A DNA stretch of 64,000 nucleotides from Kribbella amoyensis (GTDB lineage: Bacteria; Actinomycetota; Actinomycetes; Propionibacteriales; Kribbellaceae), in the NCBI RefSeq assembly GCF_007828865.1, contig NZ_VIVK01000001.1, forward strand, positions 310,001 to 374,000, in the 5' to 3' direction. Position numbers and translations under genes: made by a program. The notes under the pieces are model-generated. The model searched no databases and was not told the DNA's origin. It saw only the letters and a program-made list of their open reading frames with translations. Within the stretch, counting starts at the first letter, position 1. Each line of letters starts with the position of its first letter. This document shows positions 57,596-64,000 of the stretch, piece after piece.

Positions 57596-58779
57596 ACCGG
57601 GACGCGCTCCTCGGTCTCGGCGTCCAGGTGCTCGATCGTCTGCAGCTGCGGGTTCCGCCGCAGGGTGACGATCAGGGCCAGGACGACGAGACCGAGGACC
57701 GCGGCGATCGGCGGCAGGAACCGTACTCCGAGCAGGTGGATCACGACGCCACCCACGATCGCGGACAACCCTGCCCCGAGGTAGATCGCGGACGCGTTGA
57801 GCGCGAGCAGCAGCCCGCCGCCGGATCCCAGCTCGAGCAGCAGGTTCTGGATCGGCGGGTTGAAGGCCCAGGTGAACAGGCTCCACACGAACAGCGCGAT
57901 GCCGGCACCGGCGACGGTGACCGCCGTCAGGGACAGGGTCGCAATGACGACGGTGAAGCCGATCAGGACGACCGTCAGGGTGCGCAGACTCCCGAAGCGG
58001 TCAGTGGCCCGGCCGCCCAGCCAGTTGCCCAGCACCGCGCCCAGCCCGTAGACGAGGAGCAGAACGCTGACCACACCACCGGTGAGGTCCGCGGTCTCGT
58101 CGAGCAGCGGAACGATGTAGATGTAGACGCTCATGGTCGCGAGGACGGACAGCACCGTCATCACGAGGACGGTCTGCACCCGGCGATCGGCGACCCCGGC
58201 GAACCGCTCCTTCAGGCTCACCGCCGGCGGCGCATCCACCCGAGGCAGCGCAGCCCGGACCGCGATCGCGACCAGCGCGGCCACCGCGGCGATCAGCCCG
58301 AACACCCCGCGGTACCCAAGGCTGTCGCCGAGCAGGCTGCCGGCCGGGACACCGAGCACCAGCGCGAAGGTGAGTCCGCCGAAGACCACCGCGACAGCTC
58401 GTCCGCGTTCCGCTGGTGGCAGGAAGCCGGTGGCGAACAGCGTTGCCGCCGGGGTGTACGCGGCGGCTCCGAGGGCGGCAACGACGCGGCCGACGATCAG
58501 GACCGGGTAGTTGGACGCCACTGCGGCGATCACGTTGCCGAGCGCCGCCAGGAGCAACGCGGCGATGAGCAGAGTACGCCGCTCCCACCGGCCCGTCAGC
58601 GTGGACAGCAGCGGCGCACCGACGGCGTACGAGAGAGCGAACGCGGTGGCGAGCTGCCCAGCGGCGGTCAGCGAGACGTGCAGCTCCGAGCTGACCGCGG
58701 GCAGGACGCCGGACACGACGTACGCGCTGGTGCCGACGGCGAACGCACCAGCGGCCAGCAGGTAAAGGCGGGCGGACAT
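57592..58779 (-). CDS. MFS transporter (DHA1, AraJ-like)
   Basis: A 395-residue exporter with 12 helices. The first helix and loop (LYLLAAGAFAVGTSAYVVSG then VLPAVSSELHVS) and GRWERRTLL near 62 are typical for DHA1 sugar or drug exporters. RPFFVE-like features are absent. A C-terminal acidic tail (HLDAETEERVPV) is cytoplasmic. It is divergent from an ArsR-type repressor gene with a 35-bp dyad between them, which suggests control by that repressor. Its stop codon overlaps the stop of the convergent secreted-protein gene. Confidence 0.88.
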   Translation of the reverse strand: MSARLYLLAAGAFAVGTSAYVVSGVLPAVSSELHVSLTAAGQLATAFALSYAVGAPLLSTLTGRWERRTLLIAALLLAALGNVIAAVASNYPVLIVGRVVAALGAAAYTPAATLFATGFLPPAERGRAVAVVFGGLTFALVLGVPAGSLLGDSLGYRGVFGLIAAVAALVAIAVRAALPRVDAPPAVSLKERFAGVADRRVQTVLVMTVLSVLATMSVYIYIVPLLDETADLTGGVVSVLLLVYGLGAVLGNWLGGRATDRFGSLRTLTVVLIGFTVVIATLSLTAVTVAGAGIALFVWSLFTWAFNPPIQNLLLELGSGGGLLLALNASAIYLGAGLSAIVGGVVIHLLGVRFLPPIAAVLGLVVLALIVTLRRNPQLQTIEHLDAETEERVPV

Positions 58780-58827
58780 CGAGGGACCCTCCTAGGACAC
58801 GAGAGGACTATTTCGACGGCGATCGTA

Positions 58828-58862
58828 CTACGATTCCCATCGAACTTCGACCATCGTCGTAG
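58828..58862. promoter_or_regulatory. Interrupted dyad between MFS and ArsR genes
   Basis: The palindrome TCGAA-C-TTCGA (58840-58850) and the outer arms CTACGA (58828-58833) and TCGTAG (58857-58862) share one centre at 58845. It ends 9 bp before the ArsR start. This is the expected place and form of an ArsR-family operator controlling both genes. Confidence 0.6.
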
Positions 58863-58871
58863 GATGGACCC

Positions 58872-59186
58872 ATGAGCAGCCGGAAAGCCCTGCCCCAGCC
58901 CGACCGCGAGGAGATCCGCGTCGACGCTGTCCTGCAGGCCCTCGGTGAGCCGGTCCGGCTGACGATCGTCCGCGCCCTCGCGGACGCACCGGACGGCATC
59001 GCCTGCGGCGAGATCGAGCTCCCGGTGTCGGCCTCAACTCGCGCCCACCACCTGCGCATCCTGCGCGAGGCCGGCGTGATCAGCACCAACACCGACGGCA
59101 CCCGCCGGATCAGTACCCTCCGCCGCGCCGACCTCGAGACCCTCTACCCCGGTCTGCTCCCGGGCGTCCTCGCCGCGAAGCGCTGA
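58872..59186 (+). CDS. ArsR-family (winged-helix) repressor
   Basis: A 104-residue one-domain regulator: VDAVLQALGEPVRLTIVRAL is the first helix pair, STRAHHLRILREAGVI the recognition helix, and TNTDGTRRISTLRRADLE the wing. There are only one Cys and two adjacent His residues in the visible parts and no classic CxC metal site, so it is likely a non-metal-sensing member that controls the divergent MFS exporter. The binding site is probably the dyad centred at 58845. Confidence 0.9.
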   Translation: MSSRKALPQPDREEIRVDAVLQALGEPVRLTIVRALADAPDGIACGEIELPVSASTRAHHLRILREAGVISTNTDGTRRISTLRRADLETLYPGLLPGVLAAKR

Positions 59187-59193
59187 GCCGGAA

Positions 59194-60321
59194 TCACCAG
59201 TTCGTCACCGAGCCGTCGGGACGGTGCAGCCGCGGAATCGGCGCGGTCGCCGGTACCGTCGCCTGACCGAAGTCGGCCGTGATCCCCAGGCCGGGGGTAC
59301 CCGACGCGGTCAGCCGCCCCGGCTGGACGTCGATCGTCGAGGTGAACGCGCCGAGCGGCGGTGTCGCGCGATGCGCCTGCTCCTGGACACTCACGTTGGG
59401 CAGGGCCGTGGTGAAGTGCGTCGTGGCCGCGGTACAGAGCGGGCCGATCGAGTTGTGCGGAGCGAGCTGGACGTGGTGCGCCTCGCAGAGCGCGGCGATC
59501 TTGCGGCCCTCGGTGAGTCCGGTGTGGCCGAGGTCGAGCCGGGCGTGGTCGATCAGCTCGTCCTCGACCAACTGCCGGAACTCCCACTTCGTACAGAGCT
59601 GCTCCCCCGCCGCCAGGGGCACCCCGACCCGGCTCCGCAACGACTTGTACGCCGACAGGTGCTCGCTGCGGAGCGGATCCTCGACGAAGAACGGGCGGAC
59701 CGGTTCGAGCTCACGGCACAGCTGGACCGCCTCGGCCAGGTCGAGCCGGGTGTGCACGTCGAGCAGCAACTCGGCCTCGTCCCCGAGCCCGGCCCGCAAC
59801 TCCCGCATCAGGTCGACCGTCCACCGCACCGCGCGACGCTGGTCGTACTCGGGCTCCTGTGGATCCCAAGCCGTCAGCCGCAGGTGCTTCCAGCCCAGGT
59901 CGGACAATTCGGCCGCGTGATTGAGCACGTCGTCCATCGACCCACCACGGACGTGCGCGTACGCCGGTACGTAGTCCCGCGACCGGCCACCGAGCAACGC
60001 GTGCACCGGGACGCCGAGCCGCTGGCCCTGCAGGTCCCACAGGGCGATGTCCAGCCCGGCCAGGACGGACGCGTGATGCCGGTCGGACGGGAAGAACACC
60101 GAGCGGAAACCGAGCTGCCACAGGTGCTCGATCCGGGTCGCGTCGGCCCCGACGAACAGCGGCCGCAGATCCTCGATCAGACCGGCCGCGGCGCGTTCCC
60201 GGCCACGCATGCCGATCTCACCGATTCCGGCCAGGCCGTCCTCGGTCCGGACCACCGCCACCAGCGCCGCCCACTCGTCCGCGGCCGGCAAGGACACCAG
60301 GTCGATCTCCACGATCTTCAT
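59194..60321 (-). CDS. Enolase-superfamily sugar-acid dehydratase (mandelate racemase group)
   Basis: A 375-residue TIM-barrel enzyme that abstracts a proton alpha to a carboxylate. The N-terminal capping domain is 1-110 (ASVLAGLDIALWDLQGQRLG). Barrel metal ligands: Asp in LLLDVHTRLD near 185, Glu in FVEDPL near 211, Glu in AAGEQLCTKWEF near 237; the catalytic His is in LAPHNSIGPL near 287. This set matches aldonate or mannonate/galactonate dehydratases. ATG 60321 follows the TTG-rich frame; the last 4 bp of the lactonase gene overlap the start. With SMP-30 lactonase upstream, the pair would turn a sugar lactone into 2-keto-3-deoxy acid. Confidence 0.85.
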   Translation of the reverse strand: MKIVEIDLVSLPAADEWAALVAVVRTEDGLAGIGEIGMRGRERAAAGLIEDLRPLFVGADATRIEHLWQLGFRSVFFPSDRHHASVLAGLDIALWDLQGQRLGVPVHALLGGRSRDYVPAYAHVRGGSMDDVLNHAAELSDLGWKHLRLTAWDPQEPEYDQRRAVRWTVDLMRELRAGLGDEAELLLDVHTRLDLAEAVQLCRELEPVRPFFVEDPLRSEHLSAYKSLRSRVGVPLAAGEQLCTKWEFRQLVEDELIDHARLDLGHTGLTEGRKIAALCEAHHVQLAPHNSIGPLCTAATTHFTTALPNVSVQEQAHRATPPLGAFTSTIDVQPGRLTASGTPGLGITADFGQATVPATAPIPRLHRPDGSVTNW

Positions 60322-61193
60322 CCCGCCACCCCACCACACTCACCTCGCCACGGCCGCGCCGAAGGGCCGGTGACACCGGCATCGACCGCGAACAGGTGCC
60401 CACTACCGGCCGGCGGCGCCTCCAGTCCGAGCGAGGCCGTGGTGATCACCAAAGTGCTGCCCTGGAAGCAAACGGCGGTCGGCCGCGGGACCGGAAGCTC
60501 CACCGTGGCCAGCAGCTCACCGGTCGGTGCGTACCGGCGGACCTCGCTCGCGTCCCACACGGCGACCCAGACACAACCCTCGTCGTCGAGGACCAGACCG
60601 TCCGGGTTGCCGCCGGGCACCTCCACGATCGTGGTGCGCTCACCGGGTACTCGTCCGCCCTTCAGCGCGATGGCCTCGAGCCGGCGATGCGGGAGCGTGT
60701 CGACGAAGTACGCCGTGGCTCCGTCCGAAGCGAAGTCGAGGCCGTTGGCAACCGTCAGGTCGGTCAGCACTGTCTCGGCGGCACCGTCAGGATCCAGCCG
60801 GTAGAGCGAGGCCCTCGGTTCGCGCGGGATCGCCTGGGAGCCGGCCCAGAAGCTTCCGTCCGGGTGGCACGCGCCGTCGTTCATCAGATCCCGGCCACTG
60901 GTCAGCCCGGTCACCAACGAGGTCACCGTGCCGTCCTCGGCGAGATGCGCGAACCCTTCCCGGACCGCGAGCACCCAGCCCGCTCCGGGTACGGCCAAGG
61001 GTGCGGCGACCCCGACCGAGCGGCCGATGTCGTAGTCCCGCACCACGGTCAGTACGCCCCCGGCCAGCCGGCCGCGATGGACGCGGCCGGCGGCGATGTC
61101 GACCCAGACCAGGTCCCCGGTCCGCGGGTCGAGCCGAGGCGATTCCCCTTGGACATAAGCGGTTTCGGAGATCCGGTCAGCTCTTGACCGCAC
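60318..61193 (-). CDS. SMP-30/gluconolactonase-family lactonase
   Basis: A 291-residue six-bladed propeller enzyme that opens a sugar lactone to the acid, needing a divalent metal. Motifs: Glu in YVQGESPRLD near 17, MNDGACHPDGSFWAGS near 104, VANGLDFASDGATAYFVDT near 149 and NPDGLVLDDEGCVWVA near 196. The probable start is GTG 61193, which lies 17 bp inside the upstream permease gene. It precedes and overlaps the dehydratase gene by 4 bp. In context it would convert a lactone made by a sugar oxidase or dehydrogenase. Confidence 0.85.
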   Translation of the reverse strand: MRSRADRISETAYVQGESPRLDPRTGDLVWVDIAAGRVHRGRLAGGVLTVVRDYDIGRSVGVAAPLAVPGAGWVLAVREGFAHLAEDGTVTSLVTGLTSGRDLMNDGACHPDGSFWAGSQAIPREPRASLYRLDPDGAAETVLTDLTVANGLDFASDGATAYFVDTLPHRRLEAIALKGGRVPGERTTIVEVPGGNPDGLVLDDEGCVWVAVWDASEVRRYAPTGELLATVELPVPRPTAVCFQGSTLVITTASLGLEAPPAGSGHLFAVDAGVTGPSARPWRGECGGVAG

Positions 61194-62007
61194 CGGCGAT
61201 CCCCTCCACGAACGTCTTCTGCAGGAACAGGAACACCACGACGATCGGGATCACGCTGATACACGCGGCCGCCGCGAGCCCGGTCCAGTCGGTGGTGTCC
61301 TGGCCGTAGAACCCGTACATGCCGACGCCGAGGGTCCGCAGATCCGGGTTGCCCAGGGTGAACACCAGCGGGATGAAGAACGCGTTCCAGGCCCCGATGA
61401 AGTTCATCAGCGCGACCGTCCCGAGCACCGGTTTCGCCAGCGGCAGCATCACCTTCCAGTACGTCCGCAGGTACCCGGCGCCGTCGATCCGGGCCGCCTC
61501 CTCCAACTCCTTCGGGATGCCGCTGAAGAACCCCATGAACAGCAGCACCGGGACCACGAGCGCCGGACCGGCCTGGGCCAGCGCGGCCCCGAGCAGGCCG
61601 TTGCCCAGCCCGAGCCCGTTCACCAGCAGGAAGGTCGGGATGATCGTGTACCCGTGCGGGATGAACATCGTCGCGACGAGCAGCCCGACCAGGACCTTCT
61701 TGCCCGGCAACCCCGGCCGCGCCAGCGCGTACCCGGCGGTCGAGGCCACCAGCAGGACCAGCACCACCACGGCGATCGAGTACGTGACGGTGTTGGCCGT
61801 GTACGTGCTGAACTTGGCCGTCGTCCAGGCCCGCCGGAAGTTGTCCAGCGTGGCGTCGTCCGGCAGCAGCGCCAGCCCGCCGATCAGCATCTCCCGCGGG
61901 GTCTTGAACGCGGCCGAGATCATCCAGACGAACGGGTAGATCCAGACCAGGCAGAGCGGGATCAGCAGCAGGTGCCAGACGTTGCGCCGCAGGACCAGCC
62001 GGTTCAT
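61177..62007 (-). CDS. Sugar ABC transporter permease (MalG type)
   Basis: A 276-residue membrane subunit with six helices. EAA loop: ELEEAARIDGAGYLRTYWKV. C terminus VEGIAGAVKS. It overlaps the upstream permease gene by 4 bp and the downstream lactonase gene by 17 bp, so the operon is tightly packed. It partners the permease at 62004 and the binding protein at 62974; there is no ATPase gene. Confidence 0.9.
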   Translation of the reverse strand: MNRLVLRRNVWHLLLIPLCLVWIYPFVWMISAAFKTPREMLIGGLALLPDDATLDNFRRAWTTAKFSTYTANTVTYSIAVVVLVLLVASTAGYALARPGLPGKKVLVGLLVATMFIPHGYTIIPTFLLVNGLGLGNGLLGAALAQAGPALVVPVLLFMGFFSGIPKELEEAARIDGAGYLRTYWKVMLPLAKPVLGTVALMNFIGAWNAFFIPLVFTLGNPDLRTLGVGMYGFYGQDTTDWTGLAAAACISVIPIVVVFLFLQKTFVEGIAGAVKS

Positions 62008-62969
62008 CCCCGGCCTCCCGACAACCGGCGCTTCAGGAAAGGTGCCTGCAGCAACGTCACGACCAGGGTCAGCAACCCGAACACCACGCCGGCGGCCGAG
62101 GCGAACCCGTACCGTGGCGCCTGCAGCGACGGGTCGAACGCGTACCGGTAGATGTAGGTCGGGACCACGTCGGTCGCGTAGTCCGGGCCGCCCTCGGTGA
62201 CGGCCCGGACCAGGTCGAAGGTGCTCAGGCTGCGCTGGAAGACCAGTAGCAGGATCACCACCGCGATCGGCATCACGATCGGCAGGGTGACGAAGCGCAG
62301 GGCCCGCCAGAAGCCCGCGCCGTCGATCGCGGCCGCCTCCTGCAGGTCCTTCGGCACCGTCTGCAACGCGGCCAGCCAGTAGATCAAGGTGATCCCGAAC
62401 CCCTTCCAGACGTCGATCGACAGCAACGTGGGCAACGCGGTCGACGTACTGCCGAGGAAGTTCACCGGCTGGTCCACCAGGCCGGTGTCCAGCAGTACCC
62501 GGTTCACCAGCCCGCCGGCCGGGTCGAGCAGGATCGCGATCACGATCCCGATCACCGCGGTGGTGGCCACGACCGGCAGGAACAGCACCAGCCGGTACAC
62601 GTTGCGGAACCGCAGCCAGCTGTTGTTCAGCAGGATCGCCAGCACCAGCGCGAGCGGCATCTCCACGAAGATCGCCGCCAGCGAGAACACGAACGAGTGC
62701 CAGAACGCCCGCCAGAACGCGTCCGAGCCGAACACCTCGGCGAAGTTCGCGAACCCGACCCAGTCGGTGGCCGCGCCGACGCCGTCCCAGTCGAAGAACG
62801 CGTACCACCAGCTCGCGATCATCGGCCAGACGGTGAAGCCGCCGAACAACAGCACCATCGGGACCAGGAACAGGTAGCTCCACAGGTGTTTGCGGAACCG
62901 TCCCGGCCGGCCTGCTCCGCGCGGCGCGACCGGGACCTTCTCGAGCGGACGCTCGACGGTCGTGGTCAT
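62004..62969 (-). CDS. Sugar ABC transporter permease (MalF type)
   Basis: A 321-residue membrane subunit with a cytoplasmic N-terminal tail of about 30 residues and six helices (LWSYLFLVPMVLLFGGFTVW is helix 1). EAA loop: DLQEAAAIDGAGFWRALRFV. It starts 4 bp after the binding-protein stop. Substrate inferred to be an acidic sugar or its precursor from the linked lactonase and dehydratase genes. Confidence 0.9.
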   Translation of the reverse strand: MTTTVERPLEKVPVAPRGAGRPGRFRKHLWSYLFLVPMVLLFGGFTVWPMIASWWYAFFDWDGVGAATDWVGFANFAEVFGSDAFWRAFWHSFVFSLAAIFVEMPLALVLAILLNNSWLRFRNVYRLVLFLPVVATTAVIGIVIAILLDPAGGLVNRVLLDTGLVDQPVNFLGSTSTALPTLLSIDVWKGFGITLIYWLAALQTVPKDLQEAAAIDGAGFWRALRFVTLPIVMPIAVVILLLVFQRSLSTFDLVRAVTEGGPDYATDVVPTYIYRYAFDPSLQAPRYGFASAAGVVFGLLTLVVTLLQAPFLKRRLSGGRG

Positions 62970-62973
62970 ACGG

Positions 62974-64000
62974 TCAGCCTCCCGGCGTGTAATCCTTCAG
63001 CGGGTCCCAGCCGGCGAACGTCAGGTCCTTCGCCGAACCCTCCTGGCCCTTGCCCTTCAGCTCCGTGGCGGCCTGGCCCAAATAGCTGCCGAGCTTCTTG
63101 TCCAGCTGGGCCGCGGCCGGGGCGAACGGCTGGTTCTTGATGATCGAGCTGACCGCGGCGTCGGTGTACTTCAGGTCCGGCTCGGCCGCCAGCGCCTCGG
63201 TCATCGCGCGGCCGCCCGCACTGGCCAGCGACGGGTTCGGTGCCCGGCGCATCGTCTCCTCGGCCACCTTCAGCAGCGCCGCCTGGTCCGGGTTCTTCTC
63301 CGCCTCGGACTTCCACGCGCCCTCCAGCGCGGTCAGCGTGCCGAACTTCTGGTAGTACGCCTGGTGGAAGCCCTCCGAGGCGAGGAAGTCCATCACCTTC
63401 CAGCCCTCCGCCTTGTGCGCCGACTTGGCCGACATCGACCACAGCGGGCTGAACGACTTGCTCAGCGGCAGGTACGCGCCCCGCCCGGCGTCCGGTACCG
63501 GTAGTCCGGCGACGCCCAGCTTGAGCTCGGGTGCCAGCTTGCGTACCTCGGCGACGTGCCAGGGCGCGGTCGGGTACATCGCCAGCCGGCCGGCCGCGAA
63601 CTCCTTGAACGCGCGGCTGCCGTCCCAGCTCTCCCAGCCGGGCATCAGCACCTTCGCGGCCTGCAGCCGGCGGTGCAGCTCGACCGCCTCGACCAGGCCC
63701 GGGCTGGACAGCGCGGGCTTGCCGGTCCGGAAGTCGACGCCGGTCGCGGGCACGGAGTACGGCACCGCGGTCCCGGCCAGCATCTCGACCGAGGGCGCCT
63801 TCGCCGAGGTCGGGGCGTAGCCGAAGTACTTGCCCTTGCCGTCGGCGGTGACCTTGGTGGCGATCCGCTCGAGGTCGCCCCAGGTCTTCGGCGGTCCGTC
63901 GAACCCGGACTGCTTCAGCAGGTCCTCGTTGTAGAGGAACACCCGCAGCGTCGACCACGGGCCCCACACCAGCGGCAGGCTCATCAGCTTGCCGTCCCGG
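62974..64000 (-). CDS. Sugar-binding protein of ABC transporter, C-terminal part (gene runs off the window end)
   Basis: The frame is open to the right edge; the last 342 codons of the gene are visible. The sequence begins with RDGKLMSLP, then VWGPWSTLRVFLYNEDLLKQ, the typical hinge of family-1 binding proteins near the middle of the molecule; signal peptide and lipobox lie outside the window. GRLAMYPTAPWHVAEVRKL and the late PLSKSFSPLWSMSAKSAHK are ligand-cleft regions. It is the first gene of the operon with two permeases, lactonase and dehydratase. Confidence 0.88.
   Translation of the reverse strand, partial: RDGKLMSLPLVWGPWSTLRVFLYNEDLLKQSGFDGPPKTWGDLERIATKVTADGKGKYFGYAPTSAKAPSVEMLAGTAVPYSVPATGVDFRTGKPALSSPGLVEAVELHRRLQAAKVLMPGWESWDGSRAFKEFAAGRLAMYPTAPWHVAEVRKLAPELKLGVAGLPVPDAGRGAYLPLSKSFSPLWSMSAKSAHKAEGWKVMDFLASEGFHQAYYQKFGTLTALEGAWKSEAEKNPDQAALLKVAEETMRRAPNPSLASAGGRAMTEALAAEPDLKYTDAAVSSIIKNQPFAPAAAQLDKKLGSYLGQAATELKGKGQEGSAKDLTFAGWDPLKDYTPGG

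Noticed and set aside
53738..57886. A 1382-codon open frame on the minus strand opposite the large secreted protein
   Set aside because: It is a shadow of the plus-strand gene: its translation is Arg, Gly, Pro and Asp-rich without folds, while the plus frame has a signal peptide and recognisable modules.
1..64000. tRNA, rRNA, riboswitch, transposase or integrase genes
   Set aside because: No cloverleaf, conserved rRNA stretch, known aptamer core or recombinase motif was seen by eye; a tRNAscan or Infernal run would be decisive for small RNAs.

Overview
The window is about 70% GC, with GTG starts, gene overlaps of 4 bp and very dense coding on both strands. Its content is that of a soil actinomycete: sugar ABC transporters of the CUT1 type without their own ATPase, FadR, RpiR, LysR and ArsR regulators, a bacterial XPB helicase with its helicase-associated partner, a HelD-type RNA polymerase motor and many large secreted carbohydrate-active proteins. 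Kribbella or a relative in the Propionibacteriales fits best, but this is an inference from gene content. I see no rRNA, tRNA, CRISPR array, transposase, integrase or prophage gene.

Layout. 1-10.4 kb is mostly housekeeping: a cut MFS exporter gene divergent from a LysR regulator, an acyl-CoA synthetase, a winged-helix/nucleotidyltransferase protein, an orphan Mrr-like nuclease, a SIMPL-domain protein, an NRAMP metal transporter, a PPP-type phosphatase and a membrane protein with an alkaline-phosphatase-like head. 10.4-11.5 kb holds a small secreted crystallin-like protein and a four-helix membrane protein. 11.5-21 kb is a catabolic locus: two sugar permeases face an operon of binding lipoprotein, Gfo/Idh/MocA oxidoreductase, heparinase II/III-like protein, two amidohydrolases and an unusual regulator. 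21-31.6 kb holds miscellaneous genes (secreted protein, VOC, DUF427, alpha/beta hydrolase, helicase-associated protein, amidase, MFS pump, XPB) and a Nudix remnant. 31.8-39 kb is a sialidase locus: FadR regulator, DapA/NanA-like lyase and sialidase on one strand, an LplABC-type transporter and a SIS-domain protein on the other. 39-45.6 kb holds a MobA-like protein, a PAP2 protein, HelD and two related TPM-type membrane proteins. 45.7-57.6 kb is an extracellular glycan-degradation block: RpiR regulator, GH20 hexosaminidase and GH29 fucosidase in one operon, then a secreted beta-propeller protein divergent from a 1309-residue secreted protein. 57.6-59.2 kb is an ArsR/MFS pair. 59.2-64 kb is an operon with a binding protein (cut by the window end), two permeases, an SMP-30 lactonase and an enolase-superfamily sugar-acid dehydratase.

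Together, sialidase, hexosaminidase and fucosidase could trim sialylated and fucosylated glycans outside the cell; the transporters would import the products; and lyase, SIS protein, oxidoreductase, lactonase and dehydratase would process amino sugars and sugar acids inside. None of the three transporters carries an ATPase gene here, so a shared MsmK/UgpC-type ATPase encoded elsewhere is expected.

The most unusual non-coding structure is a palindromic element present twice (31.61-31.76 kb and 42.77-42.85 kb). Each copy lies between convergent genes, just after a plus-strand helicase-type gene, and each is followed by a G-run tract that reaches the stop codon of the opposing gene. Several clear dyads just upstream of catabolic or efflux operons are probable operators.
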